Of a stretch of DNA of 64,000 nucleotides, positions 33,181 through 42,187 are shown one piece after another. The notes beneath the pieces are model-generated. The model saw nothing but the letters and a program-made list of their open reading frames with translations. It was not told the DNA's origin and searched no databases. Numbering within the stretch: position 1 is the first letter of the stretch; each line of letters starts with the position of its first letter. Origin of the DNA: Bradyrhizobium huanghuaihaiense (GTDB lineage Bacteria; Pseudomonadota; Alphaproteobacteria; Rhizobiales; Xanthobacteraceae); NCBI RefSeq assembly GCF_007830635.1, contig NZ_VLLA01000002.1, forward strand, positions 682,001-746,000, in the 5' to 3' direction. The translations under genes were made by a program, and so were the position numbers.

Positions 33181-33842
33181 TGAGCCGAGAACTGCACCGT
33201 ACCCAGCGCCATGGTGACGGCCGCCTGTGTCGGGTCGATCACGGGAATGCGCAGCGCGTCCTCCAGCGGGCGGCGGTGGCGCGCCATGCCGGCGCAGCCC
33301 ATCACGATAGCGCGGGCGCCGTCCTCGTCGCGCAACGCGCGGCCGATCTCGATCATTTTGGCGAGCGTGCCTTCGCCCGAGGCGGTTTCGGCGACGCTCA
33401 TGTTCAGCGGCCGCTCGCCGGCGAGGCGATCGGTCAGTCCCATCTGCCTGAGATAGCGCATGTGACGCGGGATCGAGCGCTGGGCAATCGCGATGACGCC
33501 AAACGTTTCTGCGCGGGCCAGCGCCGTCAGCACGCCGCACTCGGCAATGCCGAACACCGGCCGGTCGGTGCCTTCACGGCAGACCTGCAGCCCGGGATCG
33601 CTGTAGCAGGCGATGACGAAGGCGGCAAAACTGTTGTCGCTTTCGACCAGCTTTCGCAGCGGCATCGCAACGCTGTCGACGTCGGCCTGGCTTTCGATGC
33701 CGAACGGACCTTCGGCGAGCGACTGGCAGATGATCTCCGGCCCGCCCGCGAAACCGAGCGGCTTCAACGCATCCTCCAGCCCTTGCGTGACTTTTTGGTT
33801 GGAGTTCGGGTTGATGACGAGAATGCGCGGCCGGGACATCAT
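33177..33842 (-). CDS. Asp/Glu/hydantoin racemase family protein
   Basis: A 221-residue racemase-fold protein. The two catalytic cysteines are visible, C79 in VIACYSDPG and C183 in VMGCAGMA, with the N-terminal INPNSN motif typical of hydantoin racemase (HyuE) and related Asp/Glu racemases. It would interconvert D- and L-5-substituted hydantoins so that both isomers reach the hydantoinase and carbamoylase. GGAAGAG precedes the ATG at 33842. It is divergent from the hydantoinase gene across only 53 bp, implying shared regulation. Confidence 0.88.
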   Translation of the reverse strand: MMSRPRILVINPNSNQKVTQGLEDALKPLGFAGGPEIICQSLAEGPFGIESQADVDSVAMPLRKLVESDNSFAAFVIACYSDPGLQVCREGTDRPVFGIAECGVLTALARAETFGVIAIAQRSIPRHMRYLRQMGLTDRLAGERPLNMSVAETASGEGTLAKMIEIGRALRDEDGARAIVMGCAGMARHRRPLEDALRIPVIDPTQAAVTMALGTVQFSAH

Positions 33843-33895
33843 GCTCTTCCTGCGAAATTACGAGTACGTGCCTTGAGCCTATCACGGAGTGCCTC

Positions 33896-35365
33896 ATGAC
33901 TGAACCCGCTTACGACCTGATCATCCGCGGTGGCCGCGTCGCCACCACCACCGACGTCTTCGAGGCCGACGTCGCCATAACAGGCGAGACCATCGCGGCC
34001 ATCGGTATGGGCCTTCCGGCGGCAAAGCGCGAGATCGACGCGCGCGGCAAGCTGGTGCTGCCCGGCGGCGTCGACAGCCACGCCCATATCGAGCAGCTGT
34101 CGGCTGCCGGCATCATGAACGCCGATACTTTCGAGAGCGCGACGGTCTCCGCCGCGTTCGGCGGCACCACCACGGTGATCCCGTTCGCCGCCCAGCATGT
34201 CGGCATGAAGCTGCCGCAGGTGGTGGAAGACTACCACGCGCTCGCCAAGAAGGGCGCGGTGATCGACTACGCCTTTCACATGATCATTGCTGACGCGACC
34301 AAGGAGACGGTCGAGGAGCACATCCCGGCGCTGGTGAAGCAGGGCCACGCCTCGATCAAGATCTTCATGACCTATGACCGGCTCAAGGTCGACGACGAGC
34401 CCTTGCTCGACATTCTTCTGGCCGCGCGCCAGTCCGGCGCGATGCTGTGCGCCCATGCCGAGAACCACGGCATCATCGCCTGGATGGTGAAGCGCCTGCT
34501 TGCGCGCGGCTACACGATGCCGAAATACCATGCCGTCAGCCACGCCCGTGTCTCGGAGGCGGAAGCCTTCACGCGGCTGATCGGCATGGCGGCGCTGATC
34601 GACCAGCCCATCATGATCTTCCATGTCTCGACCGCCGAAGGCGCCAAGGTGATCCGCGACTCCCGCGGGCAGGGGTTGAAGGTGTTTGCGGAGACCTGCC
34701 CGCAGTATCTGTTCCTGACTGCCAATGATCTCGACAAGCCCGGCCCCGAAGGCGCCAAGTGGATGTGCAGCCCGCCGCCGCGCACGCATGCCGACCAGGA
34801 GGCGCTGTGGCAGGCGCTGTCGCTCGGCGATCTCCAGACCATCTCGTCGGATCACGCCCCGTATCGCTATGACGAGACCGGCAAGCTGCGCGCCGGCCCG
34901 AACCCGAACTTCAAGCAGGTCGCCAACGGCCTGCCGGGGCTGGAGCTGCGGCTGCCGCTGCTGTTCGACGCGATGGTGTCGAAGGGGCGCTTGGGCCTCG
35001 AAAAATTCGTCGAGCTGACCGCGACGGCGCCCGCAAAAATCTACAATCTGCATCCGCGCAAGGGCTCGATCGCGGTCGGGGCCGACGCGGATATCGCGAT
35101 CTGGGATCCCAACCGCGAGACCGTGATCGCCGACGAGATGATGCACGATCTCGCCGGCTACACGCCGTTCGCGGGCCGCAAGCTGAAGGGCTGGCCGGTG
35201 TCGGTGCTCTCGCGCGGCCGCGTCATCGTCGACGGCAACAAGTGTCTCGCCAGCGCCGGCAGCGGTAAATTCCTGGCGCGCAGCGGCGGCGAGGCGGCAA
35301 AGCCCACCGGCCGGCTCGTGGCCGACATGGATCCGGAGCGGAATTTCGGGGCAAAACTGCTGTGA
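33896..35365 (+). CDS. Zinc-dependent dihydropyrimidinase/D-hydantoinase
   Basis: An amidohydrolase-superfamily enzyme of 489 residues, the usual D-hydantoinase length. Metal ligands appear as H62-A-H64 in GGVDSHAH, the carboxylated-lysine candidate K155 in SIKIFMTY, later histidines in CAHAEN and IFHVST, and the catalytic aspartate in SSDHAPY. It hydrolyses the ring of hydantoins or dihydropyrimidines to N-carbamoyl amino acids, the substrate of the amidohydrolase at 31583. It starts 53 bp from the divergent racemase gene and is followed by an epimerase gene 16 bp later. Confidence 0.92.
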   Translation: MTEPAYDLIIRGGRVATTTDVFEADVAITGETIAAIGMGLPAAKREIDARGKLVLPGGVDSHAHIEQLSAAGIMNADTFESATVSAAFGGTTTVIPFAAQHVGMKLPQVVEDYHALAKKGAVIDYAFHMIIADATKETVEEHIPALVKQGHASIKIFMTYDRLKVDDEPLLDILLAARQSGAMLCAHAENHGIIAWMVKRLLARGYTMPKYHAVSHARVSEAEAFTRLIGMAALIDQPIMIFHVSTAEGAKVIRDSRGQGLKVFAETCPQYLFLTANDLDKPGPEGAKWMCSPPPRTHADQEALWQALSLGDLQTISSDHAPYRYDETGKLRAGPNPNFKQVANGLPGLELRLPLLFDAMVSKGRLGLEKFVELTATAPAKIYNLHPRKGSIAVGADADIAIWDPNRETVIADEMMHDLAGYTPFAGRKLKGWPVSVLSRGRVIVDGNKCLASAGSGKFLARSGGEAAKPTGRLVADMDPERNFGAKLL

Positions 35366-35381
35366 TGGTGGATCGCGCGCG

Positions 35382-36356
35382 ATGAAGATCGTCATCTTCG
35401 GCGGCACCGGCTTTGTCGGCCTCAATCTCGCCGAGGTGCTGCTCGCGCGCGGCCACGAGGTGACGCTGCATGATCGTTCCCCGCTGCCGCCACCCGCGCA
35501 GCGATCTCTTGCTAACTACGGCGCACGGCTGAAAGCCGTGCAAGGCGATATCACCGACGCAGACACCATCGACGCCCTTATCGCGAAGGGCTGCGATGCG
35601 ATCGTGCTCGGCGCCGCGGTCACCGCCGGCGATGACCTCGAACGGGCATCGCCCGCGCGCGTTCTCGAGATCAACGTGATGGCGCAGATCCCGATCCTGC
35701 AAGCCGCGATCCGCCATGGTGTTCGCCGCGTCGTCAATCTCTCCTCGGCATCGGCTTACGGCGCATCGGGCGCGCGGTTCGAGGTCCTGGACGAGGACAC
35801 GCCCTGCGATCCCGTCTCGTTCTACGCCATCAGCAAGTTCACCTCGGAACGATCGGTGGCACGGCTCGCCGAGCTTTTTGGCGGTGATTTCCTGAGCGTC
35901 CGCTTAAGTGCCGTTTTCGGTCCGTGGGAGCGGCCCGGCTCGGTGCGCGATACGCCCAGCCTCCAGTTCCAGATCCTTGCAGCGTTCGCCCGCGGCGAGC
36001 CGGCTCTTCTCCCTGCGCCGGGCATCAAGGATTGGACCTACGCGCCCGACGCCGCCGAAGCGGTGGCGGTGCTGATCGAGGCCGAGCGGCCGCGCCATCG
36101 GCTCTACAACATCTCCAGCGGTGTGGCCTGGTCGGCGCTGCAATGGGGCGAGGCGTTTGCGGCCCTGCATCCCGGGCTGGAGTGCCGGCTCGCGTCTCCC
36201 GGAGAGAAGACTGTCATCAAGCTCCACGGCGGCGACCGTGCGCCGATGTCCGTCGCGCGGATGGCCGACGAGTTCGGCTGGCGTGCCCGGTTCGGCTGCG
36301 CGGAGTCGGCCGCCGCGATGAGCGCCTGGTGGATGCAGCACAAGGAAGGGATCTGA
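35382..36356 (+). CDS. NAD-dependent epimerase/dehydratase (extended SDR)
   Basis: An extended short-chain dehydrogenase of 324 residues. The nucleotide motif GGTGFVGLNLAE is at residues 7-18, the catalytic serine is in LSSASAYG, and the catalytic Tyr/Lys pair is in FYAISKF. It would oxidise, epimerise or dehydrate a sugar-like or hydroxy-acid substrate with NAD. It lies between the hydantoinase and a classical SDR. Its place in hydantoin metabolism is not obvious; a polyol-acid dehydrogenase role is possible. Confidence 0.85.
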   Translation: MKIVIFGGTGFVGLNLAEVLLARGHEVTLHDRSPLPPPAQRSLANYGARLKAVQGDITDADTIDALIAKGCDAIVLGAAVTAGDDLERASPARVLEINVMAQIPILQAAIRHGVRRVVNLSSASAYGASGARFEVLDEDTPCDPVSFYAISKFTSERSVARLAELFGGDFLSVRLSAVFGPWERPGSVRDTPSLQFQILAAFARGEPALLPAPGIKDWTYAPDAAEAVAVLIEAERPRHRLYNISSGVAWSALQWGEAFAALHPGLECRLASPGEKTVIKLHGGDRAPMSVARMADEFGWRARFGCAESAAAMSAWWMQHKEGI

Positions 36357-36357
36357 C

Positions 36358-37107
36358 ATGCGGCTGCAGGGGCGAACGGCCATCATCACCGGAGCGGGCT
36401 CGGGCATCGGCCGGGCCAGTGCAAAGCTGTTCGCGGCTGAGGGCGCGCGCCTCGCTCTGGTCGATCGCGATGCCGCGGGGCTTCAGGACACGCTGAGCCT
36501 CGTGAGCGAGGCAACGACGCATGTCGGCGACGTCGGTGATGTCGCCTTCGCCGAGACCGTCGTCGGCGAGGTCATCGCACAATACGGCCGACTTGATATC
36601 CTCATGACCGCGGCCGGCTTCTCCTGCGGCGGCACGGTGCTGACCACGAGCGTGGAGGACTGGGACGCGGTGTTCCGCGCCAATGTCGGCGGCACCTGGC
36701 TGTGGGCACGGGCCGCCGTGCCGCACATGCAGCGGCAGAACAGCGGCTCGATCATCACGCTGGCGTCGCAGCTCGCGATGGCCGGCGGCAAGGGCAACAG
36801 CGCCTATATCGCCGCCAAGGGCGCGATCGTCAGCCTGACGCGGACGATGGCGGTGGATTTCGCCACCGACGGCATTCGCGTCAACGCGATTGCGCCGGGC
36901 GCGATCGACACGCCGATGCTTCGCCGCAGCTTTGCCCGCCACGCCAATCCGGACGAGGTGCGCGAAGCCTCCCGCAACCGCCACGCCATGAAGCGGTTCG
37001 GCGCGGCGGAAGAGATCGCGCAGACCGCGCTGCATCTGGCCAGCGATGCGTCGTCCTTCACGACCGGCACCGTGATGGTGGTCGATGGAGGCTGGCTCGC
37101 GGCATGA
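36358..37107 (+). CDS. Short-chain dehydrogenase/reductase (classical SDR)
   Basis: A 249-residue classical SDR. Cofactor motif TGAGSGIGRA, the Asp following strand 2 (VDRDA, indicating NAD preference), catalytic Ser in LASQLAM and Tyr/Lys in AYIAAKGA are visible, with the C-terminal TGTVMVVDGGWLA. It starts 1 bp after the epimerase stop region and overlaps the flavoprotein gene by 4 bp. It would oxidise a hydroxy compound or reduce a ketone formed by the neighbouring enzymes. Confidence 0.9.
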   Translation: MRLQGRTAIITGAGSGIGRASAKLFAAEGARLALVDRDAAGLQDTLSLVSEATTHVGDVGDVAFAETVVGEVIAQYGRLDILMTAAGFSCGGTVLTTSVEDWDAVFRANVGGTWLWARAAVPHMQRQNSGSIITLASQLAMAGGKGNSAYIAAKGAIVSLTRTMAVDFATDGIRVNAIAPGAIDTPMLRRSFARHANPDEVREASRNRHAMKRFGAAEEIAQTALHLASDASSFTTGTVMVVDGGWLAA

Positions 37108-38540
37108 GTGAGGCGCTGACAGACCTCGAAGCGGACGTCCGCGCCGATCTTGCGATGATCGCGCATCCCGGCGCCGCGTGGCTCGAAGCGAAAACGGGCC
37201 CCGACGGCAAGCCCGCGCTGGACGTGCTCATCATCGGCGCGGGCCAGTCCGGCATCGCCATCGGCTTCGGCCTGATGCGCTCCCGCGTCGGCAACATCCT
37301 GCTGCTCGACAAGGCCGAGGAGGGGAAGGAGGGCCCGTGGCTCACCTATGCCCGCATGCCGACGCTGCGCAGCCCGAAGGACTACACCGGCCCGGACCTC
37401 GATATCCCCAGCCTGACCTACCAGTCCTGGCACGAAGCCCGCTTCGGACAGGAGAGCTGGCAACAGCTCGGCCTGATCGAGCGCGAGCATTGGGCCGAGT
37501 ACCTGCTCTGGCTGCGGCGCACAGTTGGATTGCCGGTGCGCAATGGCTGCGAGCTTGTTGAGATTACGCCGGCGGCCGATGGCCTGCTCGCCGCGCGCGT
37601 GAAACGTGCGGGTGCGTTCGAGATGCTCCATGCGCGGAAAATCGTGCTGGCGACGGGGCAGGAGGGCATGGGCGACTGGATGATCCCGGAGCAGCTGGCG
37701 CATCTGCCGGCGAGCTTGATCGCGACCGTCGCCGACGACATCGATTTCGAAAGCCTTCGCGGCAAACGCGTCGCCGTGATCGGCGCCGGCGCATCTGCCT
37801 TCGACAATGCGGCGACCGCGCTGGAGGCGGGGGCCGCCGAGGTGCACCTGCTGTGCCGCCGCGCGCAGATCCAGGTGATCCAGCCGTACCGCTGGCTGAC
37901 GTTTCGCGGCTTCCTGCGTCATCTCAGCGACCTCGATGATGCCTGGCGCTGGCGCTTCATGCGAAAAATCCTCGAAATGCGCGAGGGCTTTCCGCAACCG
38001 ACCTACGATCGCTGCGCGCGTCACGCCAATTTCACATTGCACGAGAGTGCGCCGGTCGAAGCCGCGCGCGAGACCGGTAGGGGCGTCGCATTGCAGACGC
38101 CGCGCGGCACGATCACGGCGGATTTCGTCATCTGCGGCACCGGTATCGACATGGACTTCGCCGGCCGCGGCGAGCTCTCCAATTTCGCCGGCAACATCGC
38201 GACCTGGGCGGACCGTTACCAGCCGCCGGAAAACGAGCGCAACGAACGGCTCGGCCGCTTTCCTTATCTTGCCGACGACTATGCCTTCACCGAGCGCGTG
38301 CCGGGCAAGACGCCCTGGATCTCCGACATCCATCTCTTCGCCATCGCCTCCACCATGAGCTTTGGTCCGTCGGGATCATCGATCAATGCGATGACGACCG
38401 CCGTTCCGAAGCTGGTCCACGGCCTGACGCGCGGCCTGTTCCGGGCCGATATCGCGCGTCATTGGGCCTCGCTCGGCGCCTATGACGTGCCGCAGGCCGT
38501 GGTCGCGCGGCCGGCGCGAAAGACGGAGGAATCGCTGTGA
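37104..38540 (+). CDS. FAD/NAD(P)-dependent oxidoreductase (flavin monooxygenase-like)
   Basis: A two-dinucleotide-site flavoprotein of 478 residues from the ATG at 37104, which overlaps the SDR stop. FAD-binding GAGQSGIAIG lies near residue 49, and a second NAD(P) site is GAGASAFDNA near residue 229, with a family-typical ATGQEG linker. This layout fits class B flavin monooxygenases or related dehydrogenases; the canonical FxGxxxHxxxW fingerprint of Baeyer-Villiger enzymes is not seen, so monooxygenation is only an inference. It is the last gene before a sigma-54 promoter. Confidence 0.82.
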   Translation: MSEALTDLEADVRADLAMIAHPGAAWLEAKTGPDGKPALDVLIIGAGQSGIAIGFGLMRSRVGNILLLDKAEEGKEGPWLTYARMPTLRSPKDYTGPDLDIPSLTYQSWHEARFGQESWQQLGLIEREHWAEYLLWLRRTVGLPVRNGCELVEITPAADGLLAARVKRAGAFEMLHARKIVLATGQEGMGDWMIPEQLAHLPASLIATVADDIDFESLRGKRVAVIGAGASAFDNAATALEAGAAEVHLLCRRAQIQVIQPYRWLTFRGFLRHLSDLDDAWRWRFMRKILEMREGFPQPTYDRCARHANFTLHESAPVEAARETGRGVALQTPRGTITADFVICGTGIDMDFAGRGELSNFAGNIATWADRYQPPENERNERLGRFPYLADDYAFTERVPGKTPWISDIHLFAIASTMSFGPSGSSINAMTTAVPKLVHGLTRGLFRADIARHWASLGAYDVPQAVVARPARKTEESL

Positions 38541-38590
38541 TCATCCATGCGCCGCCGCGACGATGCGTACCCAAAAACGCCTCATGAGAC

Positions 38591-38606
38591 TGGCGCGCAA
38601 CTTGCT
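38591..38606 (+). promoter_or_regulatory. Sigma-54 (RpoN) -24/-12 promoter candidate for the first peptide ABC operon
   Basis: TGGCGCG-CAAC-TTGCT matches the consensus TGGCACG-N4-TTGCW with one change. The GG (38592-38593) and GC (38604-38605) are exactly 10 bp apart, as the holoenzyme requires. It lies 54 bp upstream of the binding-protein ATG, with predicted transcription start near 38617. Confidence 0.72.
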
Positions 38607-38659
38607 TCTTTCTTAACCTGCCTTGCTGGCGTTCTTGTTCGAAATTCAGGGAAAAACCA

Positions 38660-40279
38660 ATGCGTTTTGTGTCTTTCAGGCCGGCGACCTCAGTGCTCGC
38701 TACCGCTGCGCTGTTGCTCATCGCCACCGCGCCGTCGCAGGCGCAAACCAGGGCGGAGACATTGCGCTATGTGACCGGCGCATCCGTCAACACGCTCGAT
38801 CCCAACATCCCCGGCTCGACCCGCGAGTCCTTCGCATTGAGCATGAGCACCTATGACCGCCTGGTCGCGTTCGGCCGCAAGCAGCTCAACGGCAAATGGG
38901 TGTTCGATCTCGACACGATCACGGGCGAGCTCGCCGAATCCTACGATGTCAGCCCGGACGGCTTGAAGCTCACCTTCCGTCTGCGCAAGGACGCAAAATT
39001 CCAGGACGGCTCGCCCGTCACCGCCGAGGACGTCAAATGGTCGCTCGATCGCTGCGTCACCGCGCCGATCCTCGGCAAGGCGCAATTGCTGACGGGATCG
39101 TTGACGTCGGCCGATCAGTTCAAGGTGATCGATCCGCTCACGATCGAGGTGACGCTGCCAAAACCTGACAAGCTTGCGCTGCCCAATCTTGCCACCGTCT
39201 ACCCGATGATCATCAACTCGAAAGTGGCGAAAGAGCACGCGACCACCGACGATCCCTGGGCCACCGCCTGGCTGAAGGAGCACACCGCCGGCAGCGGCGC
39301 CTATGTGGTGGAGACCTTCAAGCCCGGCGAGCAGGTCATCCTCAAGCGCGACGAGGCGTGGAATCGCGGCTCCGCCAACAAGCCGGCCTTCTTCAAGCGC
39401 GTGATCGTGCAGTCGGTGCCGGAGCCCGCGACCCGCGCCAACCTCGTCGAGCGCGGCGATGCCGATCTCGTGCTCGATCTCCAGGCCAGCGACGTGCAGT
39501 CGCTGGAGGGCAAGGGCAAGCTCAAGGTGATCTCGACGCCGCAATACAATGCGATCACCTTCGTCTCGATGAACAACCAGATCCCGCCCTTCGACAACGT
39601 CAATGTCCGCCGCGCTATCGCCTTTGCGCTGCCCTATGATGACATGTTCAAGGCCGCTCTGTTCGGCCGCGGCTCACCGCTGTTCGGCGCGAGCTGGGCG
39701 GACGGCAAGCCGGCGAACGGCATCTACCCGTTCCAGCAGCCGGTGAAGCTCGACCTCGACAAGGCCAGGGAATATCTGAAGGCCGCCGGCCTGCCCGAGG
39801 GCTTCTCGACCACCTTCAGCTTCAATGTCGGCCAGGCCTCGACCGCCGAGCCGATGGCGGCTCTCGTGAAGGAATCGCTCGGCAAGATCGGGATCAAGGT
39901 CGACATCCAGAAGCTGCCGGACGCGCAGATGTCGACGCAGATCAACGAGAAGAAGCTGCCGTTCTACACCGAAGGCATCGTCGCCTGGCTGCCGTCGACC
40001 GATTATTTCTACCGCAACTTCTACACCGGCAATCAGCGCTGGAACTACTCTTCGATCAACAACCCGGACCTTGCCGCGATCGCGCAGGAAGCCCGCTTCG
40101 AGCCTGATAAAGCCAAGTATGAGGAGGCGGGCCGCAAGCTCAACGCGATGCACTTTGATCTGATGCCGCAGGTCATGCTGTGGCAGCCGAACCAGGACGC
40201 CGTCATGGCGCCGTCGATCGAAGGCTACACCTACGAGTTCCATCGCCAGGTCGACTATCGCGACGTCAGCCGCAAGTGA
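38660..40279 (+). CDS. Peptide/nickel-type ABC transporter substrate-binding protein (cluster 1)
   Basis: A family-5 (SBP_bac_5) periplasmic binding protein of 539 residues with a Sec signal peptide (residues 1-29, ending APSQA). Characteristic stretches are YDVSPDGLKLTFRLRKDAKFQDG and VTAEDVKWSLDR, and DAVMAP near the end. AGGGA is seven bases before the ATG. It captures a peptide or other amide-bearing ligand for the two permeases and fused ATPase that follow. The sigma-54 promoter match upstream suggests nitrogen-limited expression. Confidence 0.92.
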   Translation: MRFVSFRPATSVLATAALLLIATAPSQAQTRAETLRYVTGASVNTLDPNIPGSTRESFALSMSTYDRLVAFGRKQLNGKWVFDLDTITGELAESYDVSPDGLKLTFRLRKDAKFQDGSPVTAEDVKWSLDRCVTAPILGKAQLLTGSLTSADQFKVIDPLTIEVTLPKPDKLALPNLATVYPMIINSKVAKEHATTDDPWATAWLKEHTAGSGAYVVETFKPGEQVILKRDEAWNRGSANKPAFFKRVIVQSVPEPATRANLVERGDADLVLDLQASDVQSLEGKGKLKVISTPQYNAITFVSMNNQIPPFDNVNVRRAIAFALPYDDMFKAALFGRGSPLFGASWADGKPANGIYPFQQPVKLDLDKAREYLKAAGLPEGFSTTFSFNVGQASTAEPMAALVKESLGKIGIKVDIQKLPDAQMSTQINEKKLPFYTEGIVAWLPSTDYFYRNFYTGNQRWNYSSINNPDLAAIAQEARFEPDKAKYEEAGRKLNAMHFDLMPQVMLWQPNQDAVMAPSIEGYTYEFHRQVDYRDVSRK

Positions 40280-40307
40280 TATCGGGAAACGAGGGAGGCT
40301 CTGGAAG

Positions 40308-41342
40308 GTGACGACCGGTCTTGGCGCAACGATGGTGCGGGCGGGCAGGCGGCTGCTGTCGTCGCTGCCGGCGCTGTTTGGCGTGCTGGTGTTCACCTTT
40401 CTGCTGATGCGCGTTCTGCCCGGCGACCCCGCGGTGTTCTTCGCCTCGGGGCCCAATGCGGGCAAGGAGGAGATCGAGCTGATCCGCAAGCAGATGGGGC
40501 TCGACAAATCGGTGCCGGAGCAGCTCGTGTTCTATCTCTCCGACATCGGCCACGGCAATCTCGGCCGCTCCATGATGACCGGGCAGCCGGTGCTGAAGGA
40601 TCTGCGCGAGCGGCTGCCGGCCTCGCTCGAGCTCACCTTCACCGCGCTGCTGATCGCGCTGATCGCGGCGGTGCCGCTCGGCGTCATCGCGGCGCTGCGG
40701 CCAGGGTCGGTCGTCGATCACGGCGTGCGGCTGTTCTGCGCGCTCGGCGTCTGCGTGCCGACCTTCGTCTCCGGCCTGCTCTTGATCTATGTCTTCTACT
40801 ATCTGCTTGGACTCGCGCCTGATCCCACGGGGCGGATCGACGTCTTCACCTCGCTGCCGCCGCAGCGCACCGGCTTTCTCTCCATCGATTTCCTGCTTGC
40901 CGGCGACTTCGAGGGCTGGTGGGCAGCCTGCAAGCAGTTGATCCTTCCGGCGGTGAGCATGGCGCTGTTCGTGATCGCGCCGCTGGCGCGGATCACGCGC
41001 GCCTCGATGCTGGTGTCGCTGGGCAGCGATTTCGTGCGCACCGCGCGCTCGGTCGGATTGTCCTGGCGCAAGGTGGTCGTCACCTATGCGCTCCGGAACG
41101 CGATCCTGCCCGTCATCACCATCGCCGGCATCGTGTTCTCGACCATGCTGGGCGCCAATGTGCTGGTGGAGAAGGTGTTCTCCTGGCCGGGCGTTGCTTC
41201 CTACGCGCTCGATGCGCTGCTGTCGTCCGACTACGCGCCGGTGCAGGGCTTCGTGCTGCTGATGGCGAGCCTGTTCGTGCTGGTCAATCTCGTGGTCGAT
41301 ATCTGCTATGGCATCGCCGATCCCAGGGTGTCGATCGAATGA
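40308..41342 (+). CDS. Peptide ABC transporter permease (DppB type, cluster 1)
   Basis: A 344-residue inner-membrane permease with start codon GTG at 40308, preceded by GGGAGG at nine bases. It has the DppB layout: an N-terminal helix followed by a periplasmic GDPAVFF segment, later helices, the EAA loop RTARSVGLSWRKVV and a final ADPRVSIE end. The periplasmic loop between helices 3 and 4 is somewhat long. Its stop overlaps the second permease start by 4 bp, so the heterodimeric channel is coupled. Confidence 0.92.
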   Translation: MTTGLGATMVRAGRRLLSSLPALFGVLVFTFLLMRVLPGDPAVFFASGPNAGKEEIELIRKQMGLDKSVPEQLVFYLSDIGHGNLGRSMMTGQPVLKDLRERLPASLELTFTALLIALIAAVPLGVIAALRPGSVVDHGVRLFCALGVCVPTFVSGLLLIYVFYYLLGLAPDPTGRIDVFTSLPPQRTGFLSIDFLLAGDFEGWWAACKQLILPAVSMALFVIAPLARITRASMLVSLGSDFVRTARSVGLSWRKVVVTYALRNAILPVITIAGIVFSTMLGANVLVEKVFSWPGVASYALDALLSSDYAPVQGFVLLMASLFVLVNLVVDICYGIADPRVSIE

Positions 41343-42187
41343 CCAGCGCAACCCTCCGCCACTCGGTCTGGATCCTGCGCGGTAATCCGCTCACGGCGGT
41401 GGCCGCGGCCGGGGTGACGCTGTTCGTCCTCGTCGCGATCTTCGGGCCCTGGATCGTGCCTTATGATCCCGTGGTCTCCAACGTGTCGGAGGCGCTGCAG
41501 CCGCCGAGTGCGGCGCATCTCGCCGGCACTGACCAGCTCGGGCGCGACGTGTTCAGCCGCCTCATTATTGCGGCACGACTCGATCTTACCATTGCGGTGT
41601 CCGCGGTCGGCATCTCCTTCGTGATCGGCGCCGTGGTCGGTTCGTTCTGCGGCTATGCCGGTGGCAAGCTCGATCGGGCGGTCGGCCGCTTCGTCGACGT
41701 GATGATGGCCTTTCCGTTGTTCGTGCTGGCGATGGCGATGGTCGCGGCGCTCGGTAACCGGATCGAGAACATCGTGATCGCGACCGCGATCATCAATCTG
41801 CCCTTCTACATCCGCTTCGCGCGCGCCGAGGTGAACGTCCGGCGCAATGTCGGCTGGGTCGAGGCCGCGCGCGCCTGCGGCGAGAGCCATTTTTCGGTGG
41901 TGCTGCGTTTCCTGCTGCCGAACATCCTGCCGGCGATGGCGGTGCAGATCTCGCTCAATCTCGGCTGGGCCATTCTCAATGCCGCGGGCCTGTCCTTCAT
42001 CGGCCTCGGCGTCAAGCCGCCGACGCCGGAATGGGGCATCATGGTCGCGGAAGGCGCGCGCTTCATCTCGACCGGGCGGTGGTGGCTGGTGGCCTTTCCA
42101 GGCCTCGCCTTGATGATGGCCGTGCTGTGCTTCAATCTCCTCGGGGACGGGATGCGGGATATTCTCGATCCGCGCATGCGCACATGA
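41339..42187 (+). CDS. Peptide ABC transporter permease (DppC type, cluster 1)
   Basis: A DppC-type permease of 282 residues from the ATG at 41339. The post-helix-1 sequence GTDQLGRDVFSRLI, the EAA loop EAARACGESHFSVV and the C-terminal NLLGDGMRDILDPRM are the family hallmarks. It pairs with the upstream DppB-type permease in the inner membrane. Starts and stops overlap with both neighbouring genes. Confidence 0.93.
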   Translation: MTSATLRHSVWILRGNPLTAVAAAGVTLFVLVAIFGPWIVPYDPVVSNVSEALQPPSAAHLAGTDQLGRDVFSRLIIAARLDLTIAVSAVGISFVIGAVVGSFCGYAGGKLDRAVGRFVDVMMAFPLFVLAMAMVAALGNRIENIVIATAIINLPFYIRFARAEVNVRRNVGWVEAARACGESHFSVVLRFLLPNILPAMAVQISLNLGWAILNAAGLSFIGLGVKPPTPEWGIMVAEGARFISTGRWWLVAFPGLALMMAVLCFNLLGDGMRDILDPRMRT

